61,921 nucleotides of DNA from Clostridia bacterium (GCA_017467815.1 JAFUKI010000006.1:1-61921), one strand, 5' to 3'; positions 18,291 through 26,950 are shown, counted from the stretch's first letter. The notes: generated by a model not told the origin, from the sequence alone. Made by a program: numbers and translations.

Positions 18291-19655
18291 ATGAAAAATT
18301 ACCAGCATTCCGTTTCATTGGATGTGGCAAAATGCAAAGGCTGCACTACCTGCCTCAGACGCTGTCCCACAGAAGCGATCCGGATCCGGGACGGTCACGC
18401 GGTGATCCATTCCGAAAGGTGCATCGACTGCGGGGAATGTATCAGGCAGTGTTCCTATAAGGCGAAAAAAGCCACCCACGACGGACTTGACAAATTGAAC
18501 AATTTCCGCTACCGCATCGCTTTGCCGGCTCCTGCGCTGTACGGTCAGTTCGATAATATGGACAATATCGGCTATATTATCGCCGGACTGCACGCCATGG
18601 GATTCGATAAGGTGTATGAAGTAGCAAGAGCAGCAGAGATGGTTTCCGCTTATACAAGGATGTATCTGCGGCGTAAGGATATCAAAAAACCGGTTATCAG
18701 CTCTGCCTGCCCTGTGATCACACGAATGATCAGTATGAATTTCCCCTTCCTGTGCGACAACATCATCCCCCTGCTTCCCCCCATAGAAGTGGCAGCGGAT
18801 CTGGCGCGTAAGGAAGCGATGGCAGAACATCCGGAGCTTGCCTCCGAGGATATCGGCGTGTTCTTCATTTCTCCCTGCCCGGCTAAAGTCAGTTATGTGA
18901 AAAACGGCTTTGCGGGCGAGAAAAACAATGTGGACCACGTGCTGTCGGTAAGGGATGTATACTTCGTACTGATCGAAAAAATGAAGCAGATCGAAGAACC
19001 CGCGGAGTCAACGGAAGCCGGCATGATCGGTATCGGCTGGGCATCCTGCGGCGGCGAGGCTTCTGCTGTATTCAACGAACATTATCTGGCGGCGGACGGT
19101 ATTGAAAACTGTATCCGCGTGCTGGAACAGATCGACAACGAGAATATTCCCACCTTGGACTATGTGGAACTGAATGCCTGCAGCGGCGGATGTGTGGGCG
19201 GTGTAATGACCGTCGCCAATCCCTATATTGCACAGGCAAGACTTCAGTCCCTGAAACGATACCTGCCCGTATCTCCCAACAGCCCCGTGAAGGATGAAAT
19301 TCCGGAAAGCGCTTTTGCAGAGGGGATGGTGCAGTACAATCCGTATAATCTCCTGTCCGATGACAGAATGGAAGCTATGCGGATGATGGCGGATATTGAA
19401 AATATCTGTACGGAACTGCCCGGACTGGACTGCGGTTCCTGCGGCGCACCTACCTGTATGGCTTTTGCCGAGGATATCGTGAAGGGCGAAACCAATGCGG
19501 ATGAATGTGTGGTAAATATGCGTATGCTGTTCCATGATTTCCTGGAAAAGCGCAGAAACGGCAACTCCGGCGATGCGGTTCCCCTGGAAAAATGGATGCG
19601 GATGCGCAAAGATACGGAAAACGCAGAGGGAAAGACCGATGGAGGGAATGTATGA
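18291..19655 (+). CDS. Sensory-type [FeFe] hydrogenase-like protein (group C/D, HfsB/HydS-like)
   Basis: The 454-residue product has two N-terminal [4Fe-4S] motifs (CKGCTTCLRRCP and CIDCGECIRQC), an H-cluster domain and a C-terminal four-Cys Fe-S domain (CGSCGAPTC plus a later Cys). H-cluster loops are SSACPVI, SPCPAK and ELNACSGGCVGG. All four cluster-ligating Cys are present, but the proton-transfer Cys is Ala, as in slow, putatively sensory hydrogenases. It is flanked by DRTGG, kinase and phosphoesterase genes, so sensing of H2 or redox state is likely. There is no PAS domain. GAGGTGA precedes the ATG. The stop overlaps the next start as ATGA. Confidence 0.88.
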   Translation: MKNYQHSVSLDVAKCKGCTTCLRRCPTEAIRIRDGHAVIHSERCIDCGECIRQCSYKAKKATHDGLDKLNNFRYRIALPAPALYGQFDNMDNIGYIIAGLHAMGFDKVYEVARAAEMVSAYTRMYLRRKDIKKPVISSACPVITRMISMNFPFLCDNIIPLLPPIEVAADLARKEAMAEHPELASEDIGVFFISPCPAKVSYVKNGFAGEKNNVDHVLSVRDVYFVLIEKMKQIEEPAESTEAGMIGIGWASCGGEASAVFNEHYLAADGIENCIRVLEQIDNENIPTLDYVELNACSGGCVGGVMTVANPYIAQARLQSLKRYLPVSPNSPVKDEIPESAFAEGMVQYNPYNLLSDDRMEAMRMMADIENICTELPGLDCGSCGAPTCMAFAEDIVKGETNADECVVNMRMLFHDFLEKRRNGNSGDAVPLEKWMRMRKDTENAEGKTDGGNV

Positions 19656-19975
19656 CAGAACTGAAACCTTTTATGGATGCGCTGGGCATCCGCGTGATCT
19701 GCGGTGAGGCGGACGCCTTTGACGGGGTGTACGCCGGGGACCTGCTAAGCCGTGCCATGAGCCATGTGGAAGCGGGTAATCTGTGGATCACCATTATGAA
19801 CAACGTAAATGTAATCGCTGTGGCAAGTCTTGCGGACGCAGCTGCGGTACTTCTGGCAGAGGGTGTGACCCTGACGCCGGATGCACTGGCAGCAGCAGAG
19901 GAAAAAGGAATCTGCGTTCTGTCCGCTGAGCAGCCGGTGTATGATCTGTGCGCCGGAATTGCCGGACTGATGTAA
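19652..19975 (+). CDS. DRTGG domain protein (second copy)
   Basis: A 107-residue paralogue of the protein at 17447, sharing the pattern VICGEA...GDLLSRAMSHV...LWITIMNNVNVIAVASLADAA...GICVLSAEQPVYDLC. It is translationally coupled to the hydrogenase-like gene (ATGA overlap at 19652-19655). Together with the first copy it brackets the sensory hydrogenase, which suggests a heteromeric sensing complex. Function not established. Confidence 0.8.
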   Translation: MTELKPFMDALGIRVICGEADAFDGVYAGDLLSRAMSHVEAGNLWITIMNNVNVIAVASLADAAAVLLAEGVTLTPDALAAAEEKGICVLSAEQPVYDLCAGIAGLM

Positions 19976-19998
19976 GCGGCAGATCTGGAGGGATGCGC

Positions 19999-20724
19999 AT
20001 GAGTGAATTTTATTATGACCTGCACGTGCATTCCTGCCTGTCACCCTGCGGGGACGACGATATGACGCCGGGCAACATTGCCGGTATGGCGTTGGTCAAC
20101 GGCTTGCAGATCGTGGCTCTCACGGACCATAACAGCACCAAAAACTGTCCTGCCTTTTACGCACAGGCAAGAAAAAACGGCATTATCCCCATTGCCGGCA
20201 TGGAACTGACGACCAGTGAAGATGTACATATGATCTGTTTGTTTCCCACCCTCGAAGATGCGATGGCATTCGGCGAGTATGTGGATACAAGACGGATCCG
20301 GGTGAAAAACAAGCCCGCCATTTTCGGTCATCAGCACATCCGGGATGAAAACGACGAGATCGTCGGGGAAGAGGAGCATCTGCTGATCAACGCAACGGAG
20401 ATCTCCATTGAAAAAGCGGTGGAAATCTGTCTGGCGCGGGGCGGCGTATGCTATCCTGCCCACATTGACCGTCCTTCCAACGGAATGGTAGCGGTGCTGG
20501 GTACATTCCCGGAGGATGTAGCGTTTTCGGCATATGAACTGAACGACGGCGCTTCCATGGAGGAATACACAAAGCGGTTTCCCCTCATTGAGAAGCTGTC
20601 CCATGTGGTCAGTTCGGATGCCCATTATCTGTGGGATCTTGCAGAAGCGGAACAGACCCTTGATCTGCCGGATGACGATATCCGCAGAGGCCTGATGCGG
20701 TATCTGCGGGGAGAAACCACTTGA
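19999..20724 (+). CDS. PHP-domain phosphoesterase
   Basis: The 241-residue product has the four PHP metal-binding motifs: DLHVHSCLSPCG, LTDHNS, AHIDRPS and SSDAHYLWD. PHP proteins hydrolyse phosphoesters using a trinuclear metal site. The position among kinase-like genes suggests it removes a phosphate or a nucleotide signal in the same pathway; substrate unknown. ATG 19999 sits 7 bases after GGAGG, so it is preferred to ATG 19993. Confidence 0.88.
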   Translation: MSEFYYDLHVHSCLSPCGDDDMTPGNIAGMALVNGLQIVALTDHNSTKNCPAFYAQARKNGIIPIAGMELTTSEDVHMICLFPTLEDAMAFGEYVDTRRIRVKNKPAIFGHQHIRDENDEIVGEEEHLLINATEISIEKAVEICLARGGVCYPAHIDRPSNGMVAVLGTFPEDVAFSAYELNDGASMEEYTKRFPLIEKLSHVVSSDAHYLWDLAEAEQTLDLPDDDIRRGLMRYLRGETT

Positions 20725-20740
20725 GATGGAGGAGTAATGC

Positions 20741-21316
20741 ATGGATGAATTTTCTCTGTATGTACTGGACATCACCATGAATTCCGTAAGAGCCGGCGCT
20801 GAGAATATCGACGTCAGCCTGAAGGAAGATGGCGAGTGGCTGACGTTTACGGTAAAGGACAACGGCTGCGGAATGTCGGCGGAGCAGGTCAGAAAACTGA
20901 GCGATCCTTTCTTCACTACCCGGAAAACCAGAAAAGTAGGACTCGGCATCCCCTTTCTCACAATGCTGGCGGAAATGATGGGCGGTCACGTTACCATCCG
21001 ATCCACACCGGCGGTCAACGAGGAAACAGGCGAGCCGGATCCTGACCACGGTACGGTGGTGGAGAGCGTATTCGGCAGAAACCACATCGACTTTATCCCC
21101 CTGGGCGATATGGTGGAAACGGTGAAGACACTGATTCAGGGTTCACCTGACGTGAATTTCACCTATACCCACGAAATGCCCGGCGGAAAGGTAGAATTGT
21201 CCTGCGCACAGCTGAAAGCCCTGCTCGGAGACGATATCCCCCTGTCAAACCCGGAAATCCTGGGCTGGATCGACGGATATCTGAAAGAGCAGTACGCTGA
21301 GGCAGAAGAAAAATAA
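20741..21316 (+). CDS. Histidine kinase-like ATPase (HATPase) protein
   Basis: The 191-residue product carries a GHKL ATP-binding fold: N box LDITMNSVRAGAENIDV, G1 KDNGCGMSAEQ, F-box-like DPFFTTRKTRKVGLGIPFL and a G2-like segment. No dimerisation His domain precedes it, so it is a catalytic domain acting in trans. It follows the PHP gene by 16 bases with TGGAGGAG. The operon thus holds two different ATPase modules. Confidence 0.85.
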   Translation: MDEFSLYVLDITMNSVRAGAENIDVSLKEDGEWLTFTVKDNGCGMSAEQVRKLSDPFFTTRKTRKVGLGIPFLTMLAEMMGGHVTIRSTPAVNEETGEPDPDHGTVVESVFGRNHIDFIPLGDMVETVKTLIQGSPDVNFTYTHEMPGGKVELSCAQLKALLGDDIPLSNPEILGWIDGYLKEQYAEAEEK

Positions 21317-21378
21317 AGCGGCAGGACACATTACAATCGTTTGAAATTTTATTTATATACCAGAAAGGAAACAAAAGT

Positions 21379-21753
21379 ATGAAATCTTTTGAAGAACTGA
21401 TGGCGATCAAAGCGAAGATGCAGGACAAAGTAGCCGTGCGTCAGGCAGCTGATAACACCATCCGTGTTGTAGTAGGTATGGCAACCTGCGGTATCGCAGC
21501 CGGTGCAAGACCTGTTCTGAACGCTTTCGTGGAAGGCGTAAACGAAGCAGGTATGGCAGAAACCGTTACTGTAACCCAGACCGGTTGTATTGGCATCTGC
21601 CAGTATGAACCCGTTGTGGAAGTATTCGAAAAGGATAAGGAAAAGACCACTTACGTTAAGATGACCGCTGAAAAAGCACAGGAAGTTATCGAAAAGCACA
21701 TCAAGGGCGGCAAGCCGGTTACCGAATACACCATCGGTGCAACCAAGCTGTAA
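21379..21753 (+). CDS. [2Fe-2S] thioredoxin-like ferredoxin of the hydrogenase operon
   Basis: A 124-residue thioredoxin-fold [2Fe-2S] protein (HndB/NuoE C-terminal type) with Cys in GMATCGIAAGA and TQTGCIGICQYEP. It probably passes electrons within or to the HydABC hydrogenase. Strong codon bias (GTT, GCT, GAA) resembles hydA and hydB. AGAAAGGAA lies upstream. Confidence 0.85.
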   Translation: MKSFEELMAIKAKMQDKVAVRQAADNTIRVVVGMATCGIAAGARPVLNAFVEGVNEAGMAETVTVTQTGCIGICQYEPVVEVFEKDKEKTTYVKMTAEKAQEVIEKHIKGGKPVTEYTIGATKL

Positions 21754-21785
21754 TCGATATAACTTTTAGGGAGGAATAAACTACT

Positions 21786-23582
21786 ATGATTCGTTCTCAT
21801 GTATTGATCTGCGGCGGTACCGGTTGTACTTCTTCCGGAAGTGCAGCTCTGGCCAACAAGCTGACAGAAGAACTCAAGGCCAAAGGTCTTGAAGAAGAAA
21901 TTAAAATCGTTATGACCGGTTGTTTCGGTCTCTGCGCTCTGGGTCCGATCATGATCGTATACCCGGAAGGCACTTTCTACAGCATGGTTACGGAAGATGA
22001 CATTCCGGAAATCGTAGAAGAACACCTGCTGAAGGGCCGTATTGTAGACCGTCTGGTTTACAAGGATGGCGTTGAACACGAAGATGCCTCTGCGGCTGCT
22101 TCTCTGTCCGACACCAACTTCTACAAGAAGCAGAAGAGAGTTGCACTGCGTAACTGCGGTGTTATCAACCCCGAAGCCATCGACGAATACATCGCAATGG
22201 ACGGTTACTTCGCACTGGCTAAGGCTCTGAAGGAAATGACCCCCGACGAAGTTATCCAGACCATCCTGGATTCCGGTCTCCGCGGAAGAGGCGGCGGCGG
22301 ATTCCCCACCGGTCGTAAGTGGATGTTCGCAAAGGCAAGCGTTTCCGACAAGAAGTACGTTGTATGTAACGCCGACGAAGGTGACCCGGGTGCATTCATG
22401 GACCGTTCCGTTCTGGAAGGTGACCCCCATGCAGTGATCGAAGCTATGGCTATTGCCGGTTATGCTATCGGTGCTGATGAAGGTTGGGTATATGTTCGTG
22501 CAGAATATCCGATCGCTGTTAAGAGACTCCAGATCGCTCTGGATGAAGCTCGTGAATACGGTCTGCTGGGCAAGAACATTTTCGGTAGCGACTTCAACTT
22601 TGATATTCACATCCGTCTGGGTGCAGGTGCATTCGTTTGCGGTGAAGAAACTGCTCTGCTTACCTCTATCGAAGGTAACCGCGGTGAACCCCGTTCCCGT
22701 CCGCCGTTCCCGGCAGTTAAGGGTCTGTGGGGTCAGCCTACCATCGTGAACAACGTAGAGACCTACGCCAACATTCCTCAGATCATCCTGAACGGTTCCG
22801 ACTGGTTCAAGTCCTTCGGTACTGCCGGTTCTCCCGGTACCAAGGTATTCGCTCTTGGCGGTAAGATCAAGAATACCGGTCTGGTTGAAGTTCCCATGGG
22901 TACCACTCTCCGTGAAGTTATCGAAGAGATCGGCGGCGGCGTTCCCAACGGCAAGAAGTTCAAGGCTGCACAGACCGGTGGTCCTTCCGGCGGTTGTCTC
23001 CCGGCTTCCCTGATCGATACTCCCATCGACTTCGATACCCTGATCAAGGCTGGTTCCATGATGGGTTCCGGTGGTCTTATCGTTATGGACGAAGACACCT
23101 GTATGGTTGACATCGCGAAGTTCTTCCTGGAATTCACTGTAGACGAATCCTGCGGTAAGTGCGCACCCTGCCGTATCGGTACTGTACGTCTGCTGGAAAT
23201 CCTGAACAAGATCACCGACGGTAACGGTGAAATGGAAGACCTTGACAAGCTGGAAGAACTGGCTAACTACATCAAGTCTGCTTCTCTCTGCGCACTGGGT
23301 CAGACCGCACCGAACCCGATTCTCTCCACACTGAGATTCTTCCGCGACGAATACATCGCACATATCGTGGACAAGAAGTGTCCTGCAGGTGTTTGTAAGG
23401 GTCTGCTGTCCTACGAAATCGATGCCGATAAGTGTAAGGGCTGTACGCTCTGCGCAAGAGTATGTCCCGCAGGCGCAATCAGCGGTAAGGTTAAGGAAGC
23501 GCACGTTATCGATAAGACCAAGTGCGTAAAGTGCGGCGCTTGTATCGAAAAGTGTAAGTTTGGCGCTATTTCTAAGAAATAA
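21786..23582 (+). CDS. hydB: Bifurcating [FeFe] hydrogenase, NuoF-like flavoprotein subunit HydB
   Basis: The 598-residue subunit carries the NAD(H) and FMN site of the trimeric hydrogenase. Order of domains: N-terminal thioredoxin-like [2Fe-2S] (GGTGCTSSG, MTGCFGLCALGP), NuoF core with GRGGGGFPTGRKW for FMN and CGEETALLTSIEGNRGEPR, the N3-type cluster ESCGKCAPCRIG, then two C-terminal [4Fe-4S] motifs (CKGCTLCARVCP, CVKCGACIEKC). This is the architecture of enzymes that couple NADH plus reduced ferredoxin to H2 formation. hydA follows by 14 bases. Confidence 0.95.
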   Translation: MIRSHVLICGGTGCTSSGSAALANKLTEELKAKGLEEEIKIVMTGCFGLCALGPIMIVYPEGTFYSMVTEDDIPEIVEEHLLKGRIVDRLVYKDGVEHEDASAAASLSDTNFYKKQKRVALRNCGVINPEAIDEYIAMDGYFALAKALKEMTPDEVIQTILDSGLRGRGGGGFPTGRKWMFAKASVSDKKYVVCNADEGDPGAFMDRSVLEGDPHAVIEAMAIAGYAIGADEGWVYVRAEYPIAVKRLQIALDEAREYGLLGKNIFGSDFNFDIHIRLGAGAFVCGEETALLTSIEGNRGEPRSRPPFPAVKGLWGQPTIVNNVETYANIPQIILNGSDWFKSFGTAGSPGTKVFALGGKIKNTGLVEVPMGTTLREVIEEIGGGVPNGKKFKAAQTGGPSGGCLPASLIDTPIDFDTLIKAGSMMGSGGLIVMDEDTCMVDIAKFFLEFTVDESCGKCAPCRIGTVRLLEILNKITDGNGEMEDLDKLEELANYIKSASLCALGQTAPNPILSTLRFFRDEYIAHIVDKKCPAGVCKGLLSYEIDADKCKGCTLCARVCPAGAISGKVKEAHVIDKTKCVKCGACIEKCKFGAISKK

Positions 23583-23596
23583 GGAAGGAATCGCAT

Positions 23597-25342
23597 ATGA
23601 ATATGGTAAATGTGAAAATTAACGGTGTGGAATATTCTGTACCTGCCGGCATTACCGTTCTGGAAGCCTGCAAGTATGCCAAGATCGACATTCCCACCCT
23701 TTGCTATCTGAAAGATATCAACGAAATCGGCGCCTGCCGTCTTTGCCTGGTAGAAGTTACCGGCGCACGCGGCATGGTAGCTGCCTGTGTATATCCCGTT
23801 GCAGACGGTATGGAAATCCAGACCAACACCCCCAAGATCCGTGCTGCCAGAAAGACCAACCTGGAGTTGGTTCTGTCTGCTCACGAAAAGAAATGTCTGT
23901 CCTGTATCCGTTCCACCAACTGCGAACTGCAGAAGCTGGCACAGGAATACAAGGCTGACGAAGACCACTTTGTATACGGCGAAAAGGGCGCTAAGGTTTC
24001 TCTGGATACCTCCTCTCCCTCCATCATCCGTGACAACAACAAGTGTATTCTCTGCCGTCGCTGCGTAGCTGCTTGTAACAAGCTGCAGGGCATCGGTGCT
24101 ATCGGTGCTACCAACCGTGGTTACGACACAGAGATCGCTCCTTCCTTCGAAAAGGTTCTGGCAGATACTTCCTGTATCAACTGCGGTCAGTGTATCGTTG
24201 CTTGTCCCGTTGGCGCTCTGTACGAAAAGGACGACACCCAGAAGGTCCTGGACGCTATCGCAGATCCCACCAAGCACGTTGCTATCTGCTGCGCTCCTTC
24301 CGTACGTACCGCTATCGGCGAATGCTTCGGCTACGAACCCGGTACAGATGCACAGGGTAAGATGGTTGCTGCTCTGAAGGCTCTGGGCTTCGACGGTGTA
24401 TACGACATGAACTTCACCGCTGACCTGACCATCATGGAAGAAGCTACCGAATTCCTGAGCAGAGTAAAGAACGGCGGCAAGCTGCCTCTGATCACCTCCT
24501 GCTCTCCCGGATGGGTTAAGTACTGCGAACACTACTTCCCGGAAATGACCGAAAACCTGTCCACCTGCAAGTCTCCTCAGCAGATGTTCGGCGCGATCTA
24601 CAAGTCCTACTTCGCTGAAAAGCTGGGTCTGGATCCCAAGGATATCGTATTCGTTTCCGCTATTCCCTGTACCGCTAAGAAGTTCGAAGTGGGCAGAGAC
24701 GGTCAGTCCAACGACGGTATGGCTAACGTAGACGTTGCTGTTACCACCAGAGAACTGGGCAGAATGATCGAACAGGCAGGTATCGACTTCAAGGCTCTGG
24801 ACGACGCTGAATTCGATATGCCCATTGAAATCGGTTCCGGTGCAGGCGCTATCTTCGGTGCAACCGGCGGCGTTATGGAAGCTGCTCTGCGTACCGCTGC
24901 AGAAGTTCTGGAAGGCAAGTCCTTCGAAAAGGTTGACTACGAAGAAGTTCGTGGTACCGAAGGCATCAAGTTTGCTGCATACAAGCTGGGCGGCGTAGAA
25001 GTTAAGGTTGCTGTTGCTTCCGGTACTGCCAATGCTGCTAAGCTGCTGAAGGGCGTTCAGGACGGTACCTATGATGTACAGTTCATCGAGATCATGGCTT
25101 GTCCCGGCGGTTGTGTAAACGGCGGCGGTCAGCCCATCCAGCCCGCAGTTGTCCGCAACAACATCGACCTGCGTGCAGTACGTGCATCCGTTCTGTACAA
25201 TGCCGACGCTAAGCTGCTGACTTACCGTAAGTCTCACGAAAACCCGATTGTTAAGAAGGTTTACGAAGAATTCCTCGGCGAGCCCAACAGCCACAAGGCA
25301 CACGAACTGCTGCATACACACTACGTAAAGCGCGGTCTGTAA
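23597..25342 (+). CDS. hydA: Bifurcating [FeFe] hydrogenase catalytic subunit HydA
   Basis: The 581-residue catalytic subunit. N-terminal [2Fe-2S] domain (NGVEYSVPAGITVLEACK, CRLCLVEVTG), His-ligated cluster (HEKKCLSC), two [4Fe-4S] motifs (CILCRRCVAACNK and CINCGQCIVACPVG), then the H-cluster domain with loops TSCSPGW, IPCTAKKFE and EIMACPGGCVNGGGQP. With HydB and HydC it would evolve H2 from NADH and reduced ferredoxin. The first loop reads TSCS where standard enzymes read TSCC. The maturation genes hydE, hydF and hydG are not in the window. Codon use indicates strong expression. Confidence 0.94.
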   Translation: MNMVNVKINGVEYSVPAGITVLEACKYAKIDIPTLCYLKDINEIGACRLCLVEVTGARGMVAACVYPVADGMEIQTNTPKIRAARKTNLELVLSAHEKKCLSCIRSTNCELQKLAQEYKADEDHFVYGEKGAKVSLDTSSPSIIRDNNKCILCRRCVAACNKLQGIGAIGATNRGYDTEIAPSFEKVLADTSCINCGQCIVACPVGALYEKDDTQKVLDAIADPTKHVAICCAPSVRTAIGECFGYEPGTDAQGKMVAALKALGFDGVYDMNFTADLTIMEEATEFLSRVKNGGKLPLITSCSPGWVKYCEHYFPEMTENLSTCKSPQQMFGAIYKSYFAEKLGLDPKDIVFVSAIPCTAKKFEVGRDGQSNDGMANVDVAVTTRELGRMIEQAGIDFKALDDAEFDMPIEIGSGAGAIFGATGGVMEAALRTAAEVLEGKSFEKVDYEEVRGTEGIKFAAYKLGGVEVKVAVASGTANAAKLLKGVQDGTYDVQFIEIMACPGGCVNGGGQPIQPAVVRNNIDLRAVRASVLYNADAKLLTYRKSHENPIVKKVYEEFLGEPNSHKAHELLHTHYVKRGL

Positions 25343-25363
25343 TTCTGATATAAACACTTTCCG

Positions 25364-25405
25364 TAAAGAGGATGTACGCTATATATTTCCAGTATGTCCT
25401 CTTTA
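25364..25405. terminator. Hairpin after hydA
   Basis: TAAAGAGGA (25364-25372) pairs with TCCTCTTTA (25397-25405). There is no T run after it on the plus strand, so terminator function is uncertain, but it sits 20 bases after the operon end. Confidence 0.4.
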
Positions 25406-25471
25406 TGGAAGAATTACCGGCGAAAAATACTACATCGGAATTTTATCCATGACAGAGACGAATTTTGACCA

Positions 25472-25500
25472 TTTACATTTTTTGTGTTTTCTGATATAGT
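25472..25500 (+). promoter_or_regulatory. Sigma-A promoter for the TEAA-repeat surface protein gene
   Basis: TTTACA (25472-25477), 17-base spacer, TATAGT (25495-25500). Transcription would begin near 25507, giving an unusually long leader of about 270 bases. Confidence 0.7.
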
Positions 25501-25507
25501 ATTACTG

Positions 25508-25777
25508 GCAAGATATACTTTGGCGGAGTGGCGGATCTCTGTGATTCTGCCGGGGGATATCGACGGTAACCGGATATTTTCACGAAAGTGAAGGTCTCCG
25601 GGTATTCTGCCTGCTGGGACTTTGTCATCATTATTATTTTGTTGAAAGGGTACTGTGCTGCGTGTTTTCATAGTATCCTCACCCCGTACAAAACGGTGAA
25701 GAACTCCTCCGTGCCGGAGTGACTTCATCACAGGTTTTGTGTGGGTGAATTGTAAGTTTTTGAAAGGAATATTCATC
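25508..25777 (+). promoter_or_regulatory. Long structured 5' leader of surface protein gene
   Basis: It contains at least two stable hairpins. One has CCGGA and TCCGG arms near 25570-25602 enclosing TTCACgaaaGTGAA, a GNRA tetraloop. The other is at 25697-25727 (TGAAG, ACTCC, loop, GGAGT, CTTCA). The second resembles a hairpin in the leader of the paralogous gene at 57201. No known riboswitch class was recognised. Confidence 0.45.
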
Positions 25778-26878
25778 ATGAAGAAAATTCTGACTGTGCT
25801 GTTGTGTGCTGCTATGGTTGTATCCGCAATGTGCATGACAGTTTCCGCATCTTTCCTGAGAACTGACACAGCTTATGTGTACAAGATCGATAACCTGACC
25901 GGTGAAGAAGATCCTTATCTGCAGGGCACTGACGAAGACGCTGCTCTGTCTTGGATGACCTACGGTTACGGCTGGATGACCATGGTTGACGGTTACCCGG
26001 CATTCATGACTTCTCCCGTTGGTAACATTTGGGAAGCTGTGTTCTGGGATCACGACTACGCTATCCCCACCGCTAACCGTTTCCTGAAGCTTCGTGTAAG
26101 AACCTACATGGACCTCGGCGAAAGCATTTGGTGTACTTACCGCAACTCCGGTAACACCCAGAGCTTCCAGTTCGAACTGGTTGCTGACGGCGAATGGCAG
26201 GAGATCATCGTTGACATGGACGCTCAGGAAGGCTTTGACTGGTCCGGTTACGTAGACCAGGGTACCGATGATGACGACAGACCCTTTGCTACTCAGAAGG
26301 GCGAAGCTCTGTATCGTTCTCTCCGTGTTGACTTCAACTACCACGAAGAAATTCCGATTCTGATCGACTACATCGGTTTCTTCACCACTCTGGAAGCTGC
26401 TCAGGCTTTCGACGGTAACTTCGACGCTGCCGGTGTTTCCACCGAAGCTGATACTGAAGCTGCAACCGAAGCTGCAACCGAAGCTGCAACTGAAGCTGCT
26501 ACCGAAGCTGCTACCGAAGCCGCTACCGAAGCTGCAACCGAAGATGCTACCGAAGCTGCTACCGAAGCCGCTACCGAAGCTGCAACCGAAGCTGCAACCG
26601 AAGCTGCAACTGAAGCTGCAACCGAAGCTGCTACCGAAGCTGCAACCGAAGCTGCAACCGAAGCTGCAACCGAAGCTGCAACCGAAGCTGCAACTGAAGC
26701 TGCAACCGAAGCTGCTACCGAAGCTGCAACTGAAGCTGCTACCGAAGCTGCTACCGAAGAAGTTGTTGACAACACCACTACTGAAGCTCCTCAGACCTTT
26801 GACATCGCTCTCGTTCTGGCTGCAATCGGCCTCACCAGCGGCGCTCTCGTTCTGAAGAACAAGAAGAACAGAAAGTAA
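25778..26878 (+). CDS. Secreted TEAA-repeat surface protein with APQT sorting signal
   Basis: The 366-residue product has a signal peptide (MKKILTVLLCAAMVVSAMCM..VSA), an unrecognised globular domain of about 190 residues rich in Trp, Tyr and Asp (GYGWMTMVDGYPAFMTSPVG), a stalk of about 26 TEAA units, then a cell-wall sorting-like C-terminus: EAPQTFD, a hydrophobic helix and KNKKNRK. The PQT motif followed by a hydrophobic segment and positive tail resembles Clostridia sortase signals. The globular domain is clearly homologous to that of the gene at 57201 (shared GEEDPYL, GYGW, DGYP-FMTSPVG, AQEG-DW). It may bind carbohydrate, but no binding motif is recognised. ATG 25778 has GAAAGGAA upstream. 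Confidence 0.8.
   Translation: MKKILTVLLCAAMVVSAMCMTVSASFLRTDTAYVYKIDNLTGEEDPYLQGTDEDAALSWMTYGYGWMTMVDGYPAFMTSPVGNIWEAVFWDHDYAIPTANRFLKLRVRTYMDLGESIWCTYRNSGNTQSFQFELVADGEWQEIIVDMDAQEGFDWSGYVDQGTDDDDRPFATQKGEALYRSLRVDFNYHEEIPILIDYIGFFTTLEAAQAFDGNFDAAGVSTEADTEAATEAATEAATEAATEAATEAATEAATEDATEAATEAATEAATEAATEAATEAATEAATEAATEAATEAATEAATEAATEAATEAATEAATEAATEAATEEVVDNTTTEAPQTFDIALVLAAIGLTSGALVLKNKKNRK
26443..26760 (+). repeat. Tandem 12-nt repeat (about 26 TEAA units)
   Basis: In-frame units of gaa-gct-gca/gct-acc with GCT and GCA alternation. One unit reads TEDA. It also creates an antisense open frame (ASVA repeats) that is an artefact. Confidence 0.9.
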
Positions 26879-26917
26879 TTTAAGTTACGTAACGTAATTT
26901 GATTTATGGGTACGGCT

Positions 26918-26950
26918 CTATGGAGGTCTCGCGTAATGAGATCTCCATAG
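26918..26950. terminator. Long perfect hairpin downstream of surface protein gene
   Basis: CTATGGAGGTCTC (26918-26930) and GAGATCTCCATAG (26938-26950) pair over 13 positions with one G-U around a 7-base loop. There is no T run, so it may protect the 3' end of the mRNA rather than terminate. A TTACGTAACGTAA palindrome lies just upstream at 26885-26897. Confidence 0.5.

Noticed and set aside
26401..26778. Antisense ORF of ASVA repeats over the TEAA tract, and similar ones at 27701 and 57776
   Set aside because: A 12-base repeat without stop codons is open in several frames by construction. No start signals or conserved ends.
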